Of a stretch of DNA of 64,000 bases, positions 1 through 10,300 are shown in pieces. Under the pieces are notes generated by a model that worked only from the letters and a program-made list of their open reading frames with translations, did no database searches and was not told where the DNA came from. Source of the stretch: Ruminococcus sp. (GTDB lineage Bacteria > Bacillota > Clostridia > Oscillospirales > Ruminococcaceae). The stretch lies in the NCBI GenBank assembly GCA_031262835.1, contig JAISGY010000013.1, positions 17,282-81,281 of the forward strand, written 5' to 3'. The position numbers and the translations under genes were made by a program. Numbering within the stretch: the first letter of the stretch is position 1; every line of letters begins with the position of its first letter.

Positions 1-789
1 CTTAACGAGTTTGAAAACACGGCAAGAGATTCGCTGGGCGGCTATAACTTCACCGCAACAACCGGCACAGACTTCACAACCGGCAAGAATAATATCCAAC
101 TGTCATTATTAACAACCGACGGTCTCGGAATAGAGACGCAAACAGCTCTCACAGACTCCCTTGAAGCGAAATTCCCCGGAAGCAACATTGACCTTATTCA
201 GTCCTCCGACATTTCGCCGAGCTCGGGGCAGGAGTTCTTCCTAAAATGCTTAATTGCGGTACTCCTATCCTTTGTCGTCCTTGTAATCTATATCGCATTG
301 CGGTTTAAGAAGATCGGCGGCTGGAAAGCCGGGGTCTGCGCAATTATCGCGCTCTTACACGACTGTATCGCCGTATATGGTGCGTTCATAATCTTCGGAA
401 TGAGTATCAACGCGAACTTCATGGCGGTAGTCTTAACAATCCTCGGCTCTTCGATTAACAATACTATAGTAATATATGACAGACTGCGCGAGAACGAAAC
501 CCTCTACGACGGCAAGATGGACCTCTCCGCCCTCGGAAACCTTTCGATAAACCAGTCGATAACGCGCTGCATATGGACTTCGCTTACAACATTCGTTTCG
601 ATGGTTGTCGTTTCAATCGTTGCGGTTTCGATGGGCGTTGAGTCGATTATAAGCTTCTCGATTCCGATGGCTGTCGGCATTGTATGCGGAACCTATTCGT
701 CAATCTGCCTTACAATTCCCCTCTGGCTCACCCTTCGCGGAACTGTACGCAAGAACAAAACTAAACACGGCAAAACTGTAAAAGCATGA
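1..789 (+). CDS. secF: SecF protein-export subunit, C-terminal part (5' end outside window)
   Basis: This is the C-terminal 262 residues of SecF, or of the SecF half of a SecDF fusion, part of the membrane complex that uses the ion gradient to drive late steps of Sec export. The reading frame is open from the first base, so the start lies upstream. What remains is part of the extracytoplasmic domain, then TM segments from about residue 78 (VLLSFVVLVIYIAL), and the SecF motif SINNTIVIYDRLREN. In most SecF proteins this motif reads NDT, with an Asp thought to take part in proton relay. Here it is Asn (codon aat in the TM4 region). A sugar-isomerase gene follows 8 bp later. The family assignment is firm; the separate-gene versus fusion question cannot be answered from this fragment. 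Confidence 0.93.
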   Translation, partial: LNEFENTARDSLGGYNFTATTGTDFTTGKNNIQLSLLTTDGLGIETQTALTDSLEAKFPGSNIDLIQSSDISPSSGQEFFLKCLIAVLLSFVVLVIYIALRFKKIGGWKAGVCAIIALLHDCIAVYGAFIIFGMSINANFMAVVLTILGSSINNTIVIYDRLRENETLYDGKMDLSALGNLSINQSITRCIWTSLTTFVSMVVVSIVAVSMGVESIISFSIPMAVGIVCGTYSSICLTIPLWLTLRGTVRKNKTKHGKTVKA

Positions 790-797
790 GGTAAAAT

Positions 798-1595
798 ATG
801 TACGGTGGCGCGGCGGCGGCGAGCCTTTACCCGGATTTGCAGGAAGACTGCTTCTTGTCCCTTGCTTCACGCGGCGTAAGGCATATTGAGATTTTTCTCA
901 ATACCCACTCCGAATTCTTCCCGCCGATGCTTACACGAACGCTTGAAATAAAGCGCGAATACGACATTGACGTAACCTCCGTCCACCCCTACACCTGCGG
1001 TTTAGAGACGATGATGCTCTTTACCTCCTACGAAAGACGCCTCGACGACTTCTTCGAGTACCAACGCCTCTATTTCGACTACATGAACAAGCTTGGCGCG
1101 AAGTATTTTATCCTCCATGGCGTTAAGCCTCCGGAGAAGCTGCCGGAGACGGAGATTTTCGAGCGGTTCGCAATGCTCCAAGACCTTGCGGAGAGCTTCG
1201 GGGTTAAAGTGCTTCAAGAAAATGTTGTCCGCAATTCGTCAAGGGACCTTGCGAAGCTTGTCCGAATGAAAGCGTACCTCGGGGATAAGGCGCAGTTTGT
1301 CCTTGACACAAAACAGGCGAGGCGTTCGGGCTATAATCCGCTCGACCACGTCCGCGCTTTGGGCAGCAGTATTAAGCACATTCACTTTTCGGACGCAGAT
1401 AATGACAGCGACTGCAAGATGTTTTCACCCTCCGATGGAAACGACAGGTTCTTTGCCGAACTTGCTCAAAACGGCTTCGATGGTGCGGTTTTACTCGAAC
1501 TTTACAGGGAAGATTCGCCCGATTTTACAGACAGGCTTGCGGACAACGCTAAGCTGCTTGATGATTACCTTATAAATAGAAGATGGGAAAAGTAA
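798..1595 (+). CDS. Sugar phosphate isomerase/epimerase-like TIM-barrel protein
   Basis: A 265-residue protein of the xylose isomerase-like/AP endonuclease 2 superfamily (TIM barrel), probably acting on a sugar or sugar phosphate with a divalent metal. Candidate metal or active-site residues follow the family pattern: H63 (SVHPY), H107 (LHG), E141 (QEN), D170 (VLDTKQ), H194 and H196 (KHIHFSD) and E234 (LLELY). The ATG follows a GAGGTAAAAT ribosome site that overlaps the secF stop. glyS begins 1 bp after its stop, so the three genes are likely cotranscribed. The substrate cannot be told from sequence; a DNA-repair role (endonuclease IV) is less likely because the metal set looks incomplete. 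Confidence 0.85.
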   Translation: MYGGAAAASLYPDLQEDCFLSLASRGVRHIEIFLNTHSEFFPPMLTRTLEIKREYDIDVTSVHPYTCGLETMMLFTSYERRLDDFFEYQRLYFDYMNKLGAKYFILHGVKPPEKLPETEIFERFAMLQDLAESFGVKVLQENVVRNSSRDLAKLVRMKAYLGDKAQFVLDTKQARRSGYNPLDHVRALGSSIKHIHFSDADNDSDCKMFSPSDGNDRFFAELAQNGFDGAVLLELYREDSPDFTDRLADNAKLLDDYLINRRWEK

Positions 1596-1596
1596 T

Positions 1597-2964
1597 ATGG
1601 AAAAGACGATGGATAAAATTGTAAACCTCTGCAAAAACCGCGGGTATGTCTTCCCGGGGTCGGAGATTTACGGCGGGCTTTCTAACTCTTGGGACTACGG
1701 TCCGCTCGGGGTTGAGCTTAAGGAGAATATCAAGCGCGCTTGGCGGAAGAAGTTTATACAGGAGAGCCCCTACAACGTCGGGCTCGACAGCGCGATTTTA
1801 ATGAACAACCAAACGTGGATAGCCTCCGGGCATCTCACGAATTTTTCCGACCCGCTTATTGACTGCAAGTCCTGCAAGACCCGTCATCGTGCCGACCAGC
1901 TTATCGAAGACCAGACGGGAACGTCGGTTGAAGGCATGAGCAATGAACAGATGGACGAAATTATAGGCGCGGGGAAGGTTAAATGCCCCCATTGCGGCAA
2001 GTCTGATTTTACAAAAATAAGGCAATTCAACCTCATGTTCAAGACCTTCCAAGGCACAACCGAGGACACCAAGGCGGAGCTCTACTTACGTCCCGAAACC
2101 GCGCAGGGCATTTTCGTTAACTTTAACAACATCGTTCGCACGACAAGAAAGAAACTGCCGTTCGGGGTTGCCCAAATCGGGAAATCGTTCAGAAACGAGA
2201 TTACCCCCGGCAACTTCACATTCAGAACACGCGAATTTGAACAGATGGAGCTTGAGTTTTTCTGCAAGCCCGGAACCGACCTTGAATGGTTCACATATTG
2301 GCGCGGATTCTGCCGGGATTGGCTTCTCTCCCTTGGGATAAAGGAAGAAAATATCCGCCTCCGCGACCACTCGAAGGAGGAACTCTCCTTCTATTCAAAC
2401 GCGACAACCGACATCGAATACAAGTTCCCGTTCTCGTGGGGGGAACTCTGGGGCATCGCCGACCGCACCGACTACGACCTCACCCAACACATGAGGACAA
2501 GCGGAAAGTCCCTCGAATACTTCGACCCGGAGGACAACTCGAAGCTTATCCCATACGTAATTGAGCCGTCACTCGGCTGTGACAGGGTTGCGCTTGCGTT
2601 TATATGCGAGGCTTACGACGAGGAAGAACTCCCGGGCGGCGACATCCGCAACGTCATGCACCTTCACCCCGCGCTTGCCCCGTACAAGGCGGCGATTTTG
2701 CCGCTTACGAAGAAGCTTGACGAGCCGGCGAAAGAGATATACTTTGATCTTACGAAATACTATAATATAGACTATGACCTCTCCGGGCAGATAGGGAAAC
2801 GCTACCGCCGTCAGGACGAAATCGGCACGCCGTACTGTATCACATTTGACTTTGAATCACTCGAAGATAAATGCGTAACCGTCCGCGACCGCGACAGCAT
2901 GGCGCAAGAACGGGTTGCAATTGAAAACCTTAAAACCTACCTTGACGAAAAATTATATTTCTAA
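1597..2964 (+). CDS. glyS: Glycyl-tRNA synthetase, class II homodimeric (eukaryote/archaeal-like) type
   Basis: Charges tRNA-Gly with glycine in the cytoplasm. At 455 residues it is the single-chain alpha2 form, not the bacterial GlyQ/GlyS heterotetramer. Visible features are a zinc ribbon (C90, C93 and C130, C133), the glycine-pocket motif RPETAQG around 166-171, class II motif 2 starting at FRNE (198-201), motif 3 around EPSLGCDR, and a C-terminal anticodon-binding domain ([10 protein letters not shown] onward). A second ATG lies 12 bp downstream (MDKIV) and is an equally possible start, because ribosome signals are weak at both. The stop overlaps the next ATG by one base (taATG), indicating translational coupling with the tRNA thiolase gene. 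Confidence 0.96.
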   Translation: MEKTMDKIVNLCKNRGYVFPGSEIYGGLSNSWDYGPLGVELKENIKRAWRKKFIQESPYNVGLDSAILMNNQTWIASGHLTNFSDPLIDCKSCKTRHRADQLIEDQTGTSVEGMSNEQMDEIIGAGKVKCPHCGKSDFTKIRQFNLMFKTFQGTTEDTKAELYLRPETAQGIFVNFNNIVRTTRKKLPFGVAQIGKSFRNEITPGNFTFRTREFEQMELEFFCKPGTDLEWFTYWRGFCRDWLLSLGIKEENIRLRDHSKEELSFYSNATTDIEYKFPFSWGELWGIADRTDYDLTQHMRTSGKSLEYFDPEDNSKLIPYVIEPSLGCDRVALAFICEAYDEEELPGGDIRNVMHLHPALAPYKAAILPLTKKLDEPAKEIYFDLTKYYNIDYDLSGQIGKRYRRQDEIGTPYCITFDFESLEDKCVTVRDRDSMAQERVAIENLKTYLDEKLYF

Positions 2965-3716
2965 TGCAGAAGATTTTGGGCTATATGCGCCGCGCTATTA
3001 CCGAATATGACCTGCTCTCCGACGGTGACAAAATTGCCGTCGGCGTTTCGGGCGGGAAAGACAGTCTCGTTTTACTTCGAGGTCTATTCTTGCTTAAACG
3101 TTTCATAGGCTTTGAATATGAGCTTATTGCTTTAACCGCCGATATGCGTTTTGGGGGGCAACCCGGCAATTTTGAGGCGGTTGCGGAATTTTGCCGCGAA
3201 ATGAGCATACCATATAACATAATCCCTACCGATATTGCCGAAATTGTCTTCGACATTCGGAAGGAAAAGAACCCTTGCAGTCTTTGCGCAAAGATGCGGA
3301 GGGGAATCCTCCACGAAGCGGCAAAGTCTGCGGGTTGCAACAAAATCGCCCTCGGGCACAGCTTCGACGACGCGGTAGAAACCTTCGTGATGAACCTCTT
3401 TATGGAAGGGCGGCTCGGCTGCTTCTCCCCGAAAAGTTACCTCTCACGCCGCGACTTAACCCTAATCCGCCCCCTCGTCTTCGCCCCCGAAAAAGAGATA
3501 AAACGCGCCGCCTATAAAAATAACCTCCCCATAGTTAAGTCCTCCTGCCCCGAAGACGGGCACACAAACCGCGAAGAGATAAAAAAATTCTTGGCGGAAC
3601 GCGAACGCTTCGACAAAGGCTTTACCGAACGCCTTTTCGGGGCTATGCGGAAGGCTGATATAGACAGGTGGGCGGGAAAAACCTATGATAAAACTGCTGA
3701 CGAACAAGTTTATTAA
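2964..3716 (+). CDS. ttcA: TtcA-family tRNA 2-thiocytidine synthetase (PP-loop ATPase)
   Basis: A 250-residue PP-loop ATPase of the TtcA family, which adenylates and thiolates a cytidine (C32 in studied enzymes) in tRNA. The PP-loop SGGKDS is at 29-34, followed by the C105-x2-C108 pair (PCSLC) and a third cysteine C195 (KSSCPEDG). These match the three cysteines that hold the [4Fe-4S] cluster in TtcA. GHSFDD (131-136) is the second nucleotide-binding motif. It sits between glyS and a metal exporter; its start overlaps the glyS stop by one base and its last 32 bases overlap the next gene. Other PP-loop tRNA thiolases (TtuA, YdaO-like) are alternatives for the exact substrate. Confidence 0.85.
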   Translation: MQKILGYMRRAITEYDLLSDGDKIAVGVSGGKDSLVLLRGLFLLKRFIGFEYELIALTADMRFGGQPGNFEAVAEFCREMSIPYNIIPTDIAEIVFDIRKEKNPCSLCAKMRRGILHEAAKSAGCNKIALGHSFDDAVETFVMNLFMEGRLGCFSPKSYLSRRDLTLIRPLVFAPEKEIKRAAYKNNLPIVKSSCPEDGHTNREEIKKFLAERERFDKGFTERLFGAMRKADIDRWAGKTYDKTADEQVY

Positions 3717-4845
3717 GGACGACGACCCTCACCGCCGTATGCGCGTGGGGCTTCTTGGCGGTGTTATCGGGATAGTCTGCAATATCTTGCTGTTCGGGGT
3801 TAAATTAACGGCGGGGCTTTTAATGTCTTCCGTTGCGATAATTTCGGACGCTTTCAACAACCTCTCGGATATGGGGAGCTCGATTGTTGTCCTTATTTCT
3901 TCAAAGGCAGCCGCCGCGCACCCCGACAAGGAGCACCCCTTCGGGCACGGCAGGGTTGAATATATTGCCTCACTTATTGTCGCAATTATAATTGTCCTCG
4001 TCGGATTTGAGCTCGGCAGGACGTCGGTTGACAAGATATTAAACCCTACGCCAACCGAGTTTTCTTGGCTCTTGACAATAATATTGGCTTTAACCGTTCT
4101 TGTCAAGCTCTGGATGTATAAAAGCTACAGCTTCCTTGCCGACATGATTGATTCGACGCTCTTTAAGGCAACCGCCCGCGACAGCCTCAATGACGTTATC
4201 TCGACCCTTGCGGTAGTCCTTGCGACGGTTGTTAACCACTTTATTACGACGGTTGAACTTGACGGGGTTATCGGGCTTGCGGTTGCTTGTTATATTGTCT
4301 TCGGCGGGATTAAGATTGCGAAAGAGACTATTGACCTGCTCCTTGGGAGTCCGCCGTCAGCCGAACTTTGCGAAAAAATCCGCGCGATAATTTCGAGCGG
4401 CGAGCATATTGTCGGGGTTCACGACCTTATTATCCACGACTACGGACCGGGGAGGATTTTCGCCTCCGCCCACGCCGAAGTCCCCGCATCAGACGACCCG
4501 ACCGCCGTCCATGAGTGTATAGACGCCTTGGAGCGCGAGATTTATAAGGAACTCGATATTCGCATCGTCCTTCATACCGACCCGATAAGCGTCGACGACG
4601 AGAGGGTTAACAAACTTCGGGAGATGACCGAAAAGATTGTCGGCGCGCTAAATCCCGAATATACAATACACGATTTCAGGATAACGGACGGGGAGAATAA
4701 CATCAACCTCATTTTCGACGTCGCCGTGCCGGACTGCCCGACAGACAAGGATAAATCATCGCTTGCGCAGACTCTTAAAAATCTTCTTAAGGCTAACGAC
4801 AGCAAATACAATGCGGTTATAACCGTTGATGATTATTACGGGTAG
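3685..4845 (+). CDS. Cation diffusion facilitator (CDF) family metal exporter
   Basis: A 386-residue CDF transporter that exports divalent metal in exchange for protons, with six TM helices and a cytoplasmic metallochaperone-like C-terminal domain. The likely transport site is N58-x3-D62 in TM2 (FNNLSD) together with D166-x3-D170 in TM5. HPFGHGR at 84-90 is the usual TM2-TM3 loop motif. An N-D-D-D site, rather than one containing His, is typical of manganese-type CDFs, so Mn2+ (or Fe2+) export is my inference; zinc is less likely. The start at 3685 overlaps ttcA by 32 bp but follows GGCGGGA and gives the N-terminal length usual for clostridial members. Pullulanase follows 4 bp later. Confidence 0.9.
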   Translation: MIKLLTNKFIKDDDPHRRMRVGLLGGVIGIVCNILLFGVKLTAGLLMSSVAIISDAFNNLSDMGSSIVVLISSKAAAAHPDKEHPFGHGRVEYIASLIVAIIIVLVGFELGRTSVDKILNPTPTEFSWLLTIILALTVLVKLWMYKSYSFLADMIDSTLFKATARDSLNDVISTLAVVLATVVNHFITTVELDGVIGLAVACYIVFGGIKIAKETIDLLLGSPPSAELCEKIRAIISSGEHIVGVHDLIIHDYGPGRIFASAHAEVPASDDPTAVHECIDALEREIYKELDIRIVLHTDPISVDDERVNKLREMTEKIVGALNPEYTIHDFRITDGENNINLIFDVAVPDCPTDKDKSSLAQTLKNLLKANDSKYNAVITVDDYYG

Positions 4846-4849
4846 AAAC

Positions 4850-6766
4850 ATGGTTGATATTGATAAAAAATATTTCTATTCAGGGGACGACCTCGGGGCT
4901 GTTTGGAGCTTTGAACAGACCGTTTTTAAGGTATGGGCGCCGCTTGCCGACAAGGCAAGGATTCAACTCTATAAAACCTGCACCGAAGAAAAGCCGTTTA
5001 GAAAACTCCCGATGACTAAGGACAAAGGCGGCGTCTGGAGCAAGACGGGGTTCGGGAACCTTGACGGGGTTTATTACACCTACGTCTTTACCTACGACGG
5101 TATCGAAACCGAGACGATCGACGTTTACGCGAAGTCCTGCGGCGCGAACGGGGCGATGGGGTTTATCTTCAATCCCGCCTCGACCAACCCCAAGGATTGG
5201 GAATTTGAAGACTTTGTTAAACTTCCCCACTACACCGACGCTTGTATTTACGAACTCCATGTGCGCGACTTTTCGATAGATAAGGAGAGCAACTTCTGCT
5301 ACCGCGGGCGTTTTTTGGCGTTTATTGAAAAGCACCTTAAAAACGCCGCCGGGGACAGAATGGGGCTTTCGCACCTTCGCGAGCTCGGTATTACACACGT
5401 CCAACTCCAACCGATTTTCGACTACCAGACGGTTGACGAAACAAATCTCGGGAAGCCGCAGTTTAACTGGGGTTACGACCCCCAAAATTTCAACTGCCCG
5501 GAAGGCTCCTATTCAACGAACCCCTATGACGGGCGGGTTCGCGTTAACGAAATGAAGCGGATGATTCAAATGCTCCATAAAAACGGCATCGGCGTAATTA
5601 TGGACGTTGTTTACAACCACACCTACGCGACCGCCGACAGTGCCTTTACGAAGACTTTCCCGCGGTACTACTACCGTATGTGGGGGAACCATTACGCGAA
5701 CGGCTCGGGTTGCGGCAATGAAGTTGCGACAGAGCGGCTTATGGTTAGAAAATACATTATCGACAGCCTTTGTTATTTCGCAAAAGAATACAAGATAGAC
5801 GGCTTCCGCTTCGACCTCATGGGGCTTTATGACAAAGAGACGCTTGCGCTTGCCCGTGAAAAACTGCTTGAAATTAACCCTAATGTTATTCTTTACGGCG
5901 AGGGTTGGACAGGCGGCGATTCGCCCCTTGAGTATGAACATCGTGCAATGAAATTAAATGCCCGATCCGTCCCGGGTTACGGCTTCTTTTCGGACGACTT
6001 CCGCGACACAATCAAGGGTAACAATTTCATCAACAAGGACAAGGGCTATATAAACGGCGCGGTAGGAACGGAGCATTTCGTCCGCGAGGTTATCTCCGGG
6101 CGGATTCCGCACCCCCAGCTCCCCGGCATGACGCAGTATTCTTGGACAGACACCCCGTGTCAGACGATTAACTACGTTGAAGCGCACGACAACTTAACCC
6201 TTTGGGATAAGCTTTTTTATACAAATCCCACCGATACCATAGAAATTCGCAAAAAGATGGATAAACTTGCGGCGGCGTTTGTGTTCCTGTCGCAAGGCAT
6301 CCCCTTCATACAGGCGGGGCAGGACTTCCTGCGCTCAAAACCCCTCCCCGGCGGCAATTCTTTCGACCACAACAGCTACAACTCCCCCGACATTATTAAT
6401 AGTATAAAATGGGGAAGAAAATCGGAGTATCGGGACATTTATAACTACTACAAGGGCTTAATCGAGTTTCGCAAGAACCACTCCGCCCTTCGTATGTATG
6501 AGAACGAACAGGTTGCGAATAACCTCAAGTTTTTCGACAACCTCCCCGCCCGCATTATCGGCTTCGGGCTTTATGGGGACGATAACTTGGCGGAGATTTT
6601 GGTGTTTTATAACGCAGGGGAATTCCCGGTAAAGCTTTACGCCTTTGAGGAATACGACGTTTATATCGACGGAGAGGCGGCGGGCAACACCCCGCTCCGA
6701 AAGGTTTCGGGGGATTATGAAGTCGCGGGAATTTCGGTAATCGTCCTCGGTAAGCGTTATGAATAG
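4850..6766 (+). CDS. pulA: Type I pullulanase (alpha-1,6 debranching, GH13)
   Basis: Hydrolyses alpha-1,6 branches of pullulan, glycogen or limit dextrins. The order is an N-terminal CBM48-like beta domain, then the GH13 barrel. The YNWGYDP motif diagnostic of type I pullulanases lies near residue 205. The four GH13 regions are present: DVVYNH, GFRFDLMG with nucleophile D near 322, YGEGW with acid/base E near 351, and EAHDN near 446-448. There is no signal peptide, so it probably works in the cytoplasm on stored glycogen or imported dextrins. The ATG at 4850 follows the CDF stop by 4 bp; an in-frame ATG at 4826 would overlap the CDF gene and adds eight residues unlike the family. The length of 638 is normal. 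Confidence 0.95.
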   Translation: MVDIDKKYFYSGDDLGAVWSFEQTVFKVWAPLADKARIQLYKTCTEEKPFRKLPMTKDKGGVWSKTGFGNLDGVYYTYVFTYDGIETETIDVYAKSCGANGAMGFIFNPASTNPKDWEFEDFVKLPHYTDACIYELHVRDFSIDKESNFCYRGRFLAFIEKHLKNAAGDRMGLSHLRELGITHVQLQPIFDYQTVDETNLGKPQFNWGYDPQNFNCPEGSYSTNPYDGRVRVNEMKRMIQMLHKNGIGVIMDVVYNHTYATADSAFTKTFPRYYYRMWGNHYANGSGCGNEVATERLMVRKYIIDSLCYFAKEYKIDGFRFDLMGLYDKETLALAREKLLEINPNVILYGEGWTGGDSPLEYEHRAMKLNARSVPGYGFFSDDFRDTIKGNNFINKDKGYINGAVGTEHFVREVISGRIPHPQLPGMTQYSWTDTPCQTINYVEAHDNLTLWDKLFYTNPTDTIEIRKKMDKLAAAFVFLSQGIPFIQAGQDFLRSKPLPGGNSFDHNSYNSPDIINSIKWGRKSEYRDIYNYYKGLIEFRKNHSALRMYENEQVANNLKFFDNLPARIIGFGLYGDDNLAEILVFYNAGEFPVKLYAFEEYDVYIDGEAAGNTPLRKVSGDYEVAGISVIVLGKRYE

Positions 6767-7208
6767 TGTTATACGAAAGATAGTCGGAGTGCTGCCTAAA
6801 CCGCTGCGCGAGTTTTACTATAAGTATGAATCTGCGCTTTTATACATTTTCTACGGCGCGTTAACAACCCTCGTTTCGTTTGTAATGCAGTTTATCCCCG
6901 CATATTTGGGCGCGCCGGTATGGGCTTCGACGCTGATTTCGTGGGTCTCGGCGGTAACATTTGCCTTTTTCGTCAACAAGTTCTTCGTCTTCGATAGCAA
7001 CGAACGCACGGCAAAGGTAATACTCCGCGAGGGTTCGCAGTTTTTCGCGGCAAGGCTTGTTTCCTTCTTTATCGAACTGGGTTATCTTGTCTTGATGGTT
7101 GATGTTTTCGGCTTCGGGCTTGTATTAAACAAGATAATAATACAAGTAGTAATACTGATTCTCAACTTCCTCTTTTCAAAATTCATAATCTTCAAGAAAA
7201 GCAGATAA
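6759..7208 (+). CDS. GtrA family membrane protein
   Basis: A 149-residue protein with four predicted TM helices and the GtrA pattern (YGALTTLVSF near residue 33, then WVSAVTFAFFVNKFFVF). GtrA proteins are thought to help move polyprenyl-linked sugars across the membrane or to serve as accessories in cell-surface polysaccharide synthesis. The start overlaps the pullulanase stop by 8 bp, so it is probably the last gene of this operon. No glycosyltransferase partner is beside it, so the substrate is unknown. Confidence 0.85.
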   Translation: MNSVIRKIVGVLPKPLREFYYKYESALLYIFYGALTTLVSFVMQFIPAYLGAPVWASTLISWVSAVTFAFFVNKFFVFDSNERTAKVILREGSQFFAARLVSFFIELGYLVLMVDVFGFGLVLNKIIIQVVILILNFLFSKFIIFKKSR

Positions 7209-7332
7209 CCAATTTGCTTTTTTTGTTATCAAACTGTAAAGATAAAACTAAAATTGTTCATATAATGTTTATAGATTAGTCGAAATAATATAGTATAATG
7301 TTATATACAGAATTTTTGTCGAAATTAGTACA

Positions 7333-10300
7333 ATGATTATGAAGAAACCATTTTCCAAAATCGTCGGCGTGTTGCTGTCGGTGTTTATGACTGTCGGGCT
7401 TTTTCCGGCAATTCCGGCAATTGCCGAAGAGGGATTGCCGGAGGGGTATACCGTTATTGCCCCCCAAGCTCCGATTAACCGCGACGAAGAGCTCCCCGTT
7501 TATGTCCCCGAAGAGCCTTCCTATCTGTATTCGTTCCCCGATTACATGAAAGGCGTTTTTGTCACGCCCGGGGTTGATTTTGCGATAAAAAATGATGGCG
7601 TGCTGCTGTCAGACGAGGAAATTGCGGCAAATGTTGAAAATCTTCTCGACAGAATCACGGCAAGGGGCTTAAACACCCTTATTGTCGAGACCTCCGCCGA
7701 CGAAGTTTACTACTCCACCGACATTAACAACACCGTAGAGAAGTCCGTCCTTGAGTATATTATTTCCCCCGCGAAAGCCCGCGGAATGTTTGTCTACCTC
7801 AATTTTCAGATTGACACCCTCATGTCGAGTCTTTCGGGGTTAACAATCGACGACCGTATCAATAAATTTGCGATTGATATCCGCCAGTTTACCGTAAAAT
7901 ATCCCTGCGACGGGATAATTTTCGACGGCTATTACGCCTCTAAAGACGGCGTAAGCGTCTCCGACTACCTTGCGGGCGGTTCGGGGATAGGATTTGACAA
8001 CTATCTTCTTGACAACAATTCTTACATATTCTCCCTCGCGGCAGCGGCTGTCCATAAAACCGACAACACCATCCCTGTGGGGATTGCCCTTGAGGACGTT
8101 TGGGAAAATTACGAAAGTGACGAGGAGACCGGCAACGTTGTCAACGGTCCGGCAACCTCCGCCGGTTTTGAGGCACTCTCAAACGGTTACGCCGACACCC
8201 TCTCTTACATAAAAAACGGTTACGCCGACTTCATGTTGGTTAAGACGGACGGCGCAATCGGCGACTCGAACGAGCCTTTTAAGGCTGTTACGAGTTGGTG
8301 GGGAAACGTTGCGGCAGAATCCGGGCTTCCCATGTATATTGCCCACGCCAACGAGAAGATTTGCACCGACAATGAGGGTTGGTATTCCCCCGACGAGCTT
8401 GTTAAACAGGTTATCGCGGCGGAGGAGATTGAAAGCTGTAAGGGCAGCGCGTTCACAAGCCTTTACGCCCTCGAAGACAACGAACTCGAATCGACAACCG
8501 TTCTTGAAAAGCACTACTCCGACAGCTTGGATATCGAGGGGCTCAACTCCGAGCTTGAAATGACCCTCCCGACCAGCACAAACTTCAAAACCGAAGAGCC
8601 TTACCAGATTTTCGCAGGTTCATTCGACCCGAACTTCCCCATCTACTATCAGGGCAACGAAGTGGTCCTAAACGAGGCGGGACGCTTCTATTTCAGGATT
8701 GACCTCGAAGTCGGGCTTAATATTATCAAGCTCCAGAGTAAAGCCAAAACTATTACGTATAATATTACACGAACTGTAACCGTTCTCAAAGGAATGTCGC
8801 CCTCCGAAGGACCGCTCTATGTTGACGGGGAGACGACTCTTTCCATCGACACAATCGGTTATAAAGGTTCAAGCATAACGGCGTCCGTTAACGGTAAGAT
8901 TATCGAGCTTAACGAGACGGACGGACAGACGGAAGGTCTCGACCCGAACTCGTCCTACGCGAAGTTCCAAGGCTATTACACCGTCCCGAAGGGTAAAATC
9001 GGCGAAGAAATTAATCTCGGGAACGTCGAAATTTTCGGCTCCTATACCTCCCCGAACGGCACAAAATTCACCGCAGGTCTGACCGGCGCGCAGATTATAA
9101 TTAACGCCGTCCCCGAAACGGCGCAAGCCTTCGACGGAAGCCTCCTTCGCATCAAGTCCGAAAACACCATGACCTATCGCGCTTCAACAACCTCAACGAA
9201 CCCGACCCCCGACGCAACCCGCCTCCCGGCAGGCACCCTCGACTATTACGTTAAATCCGTAACACTCGACGGCACGGAATATTACGTAACAAACAGCGGC
9301 AGGCGCGTAAAAGCCTCCGCCGTGGACGTCCTCCCGAATGAGCCACTCGGCGCAAATCCAATCGGTATAACATCAGCCGGAACTCGCGGCACAGACACGT
9401 TTATAACGTTCAGCCTGTCGAAGGCGATTCCCTATAACGTAAGCTACAACGGCGCAGACTATGTTAACGGCGACAACGGAAGCCATTATGTTAAAAATTT
9501 CAAGGCAACCTCCGTCTCAATAATCTTCGACTATGTAACTTCAATCTCCGCCGGTGACATTAACTTCCCGTCAACCTCCGAATTCACAACCGGCAAGTTC
9601 GACACCTACGAGCTGTCGGGGCTTAAGAAAACAAGGCTCACACTCTACCTTCGCGAAGACGGCGTGTACTGCGGAATATCGGGAAGTTACGACCAAAACG
9701 GCAACCTTACCCTTAACTTTAACGGCTCCGAAAACAGTATAAGCGGCGCAACAATAGTAATCGACCCCGGTCACGGTTACACCGAAGCGGAATCCTTCGA
9801 CCCGGGCGCAATCGGGCACATCAAGGAGCAGACCGCTAACCTTGCTATAGCGAAGTATCTCGAAGCGTATCTTAAGGACGCCGGCGCGAACGTTATCCGT
9901 CTTAAAACGGAATCGGAACGCTATGTAACAAAGGAGCGCGCCTCTATCGCAAGGCAGTACGACCCCGACATCTTCATCTCCGTCCACTGTAACTCCGCCG
10001 GGAGCTCCGCATTCGGCACAGAAGCCTACTACTTTACCCCGTTCTCGGAACCGCTGGCAAGATACGTCTCCGCGAGTATTGCAACCGTCCTTGACGACGT
10101 AAACGGCAGCGTCAAGAACGATCGCGGCGCGAAATACAACTACTTCTATGTAACCCAACAACAGGAGTTCCCCAGTATCTTAGTCGAAACCGCCTTCGTA
10201 ACAAACTACAACGAAGCAATGGCTCTCGCCGACGACGGCTACCAAAGACGCTTCGCGAAAGCAATAATGAATGGCGTCGAACAGTATTTTAACAGGACAT

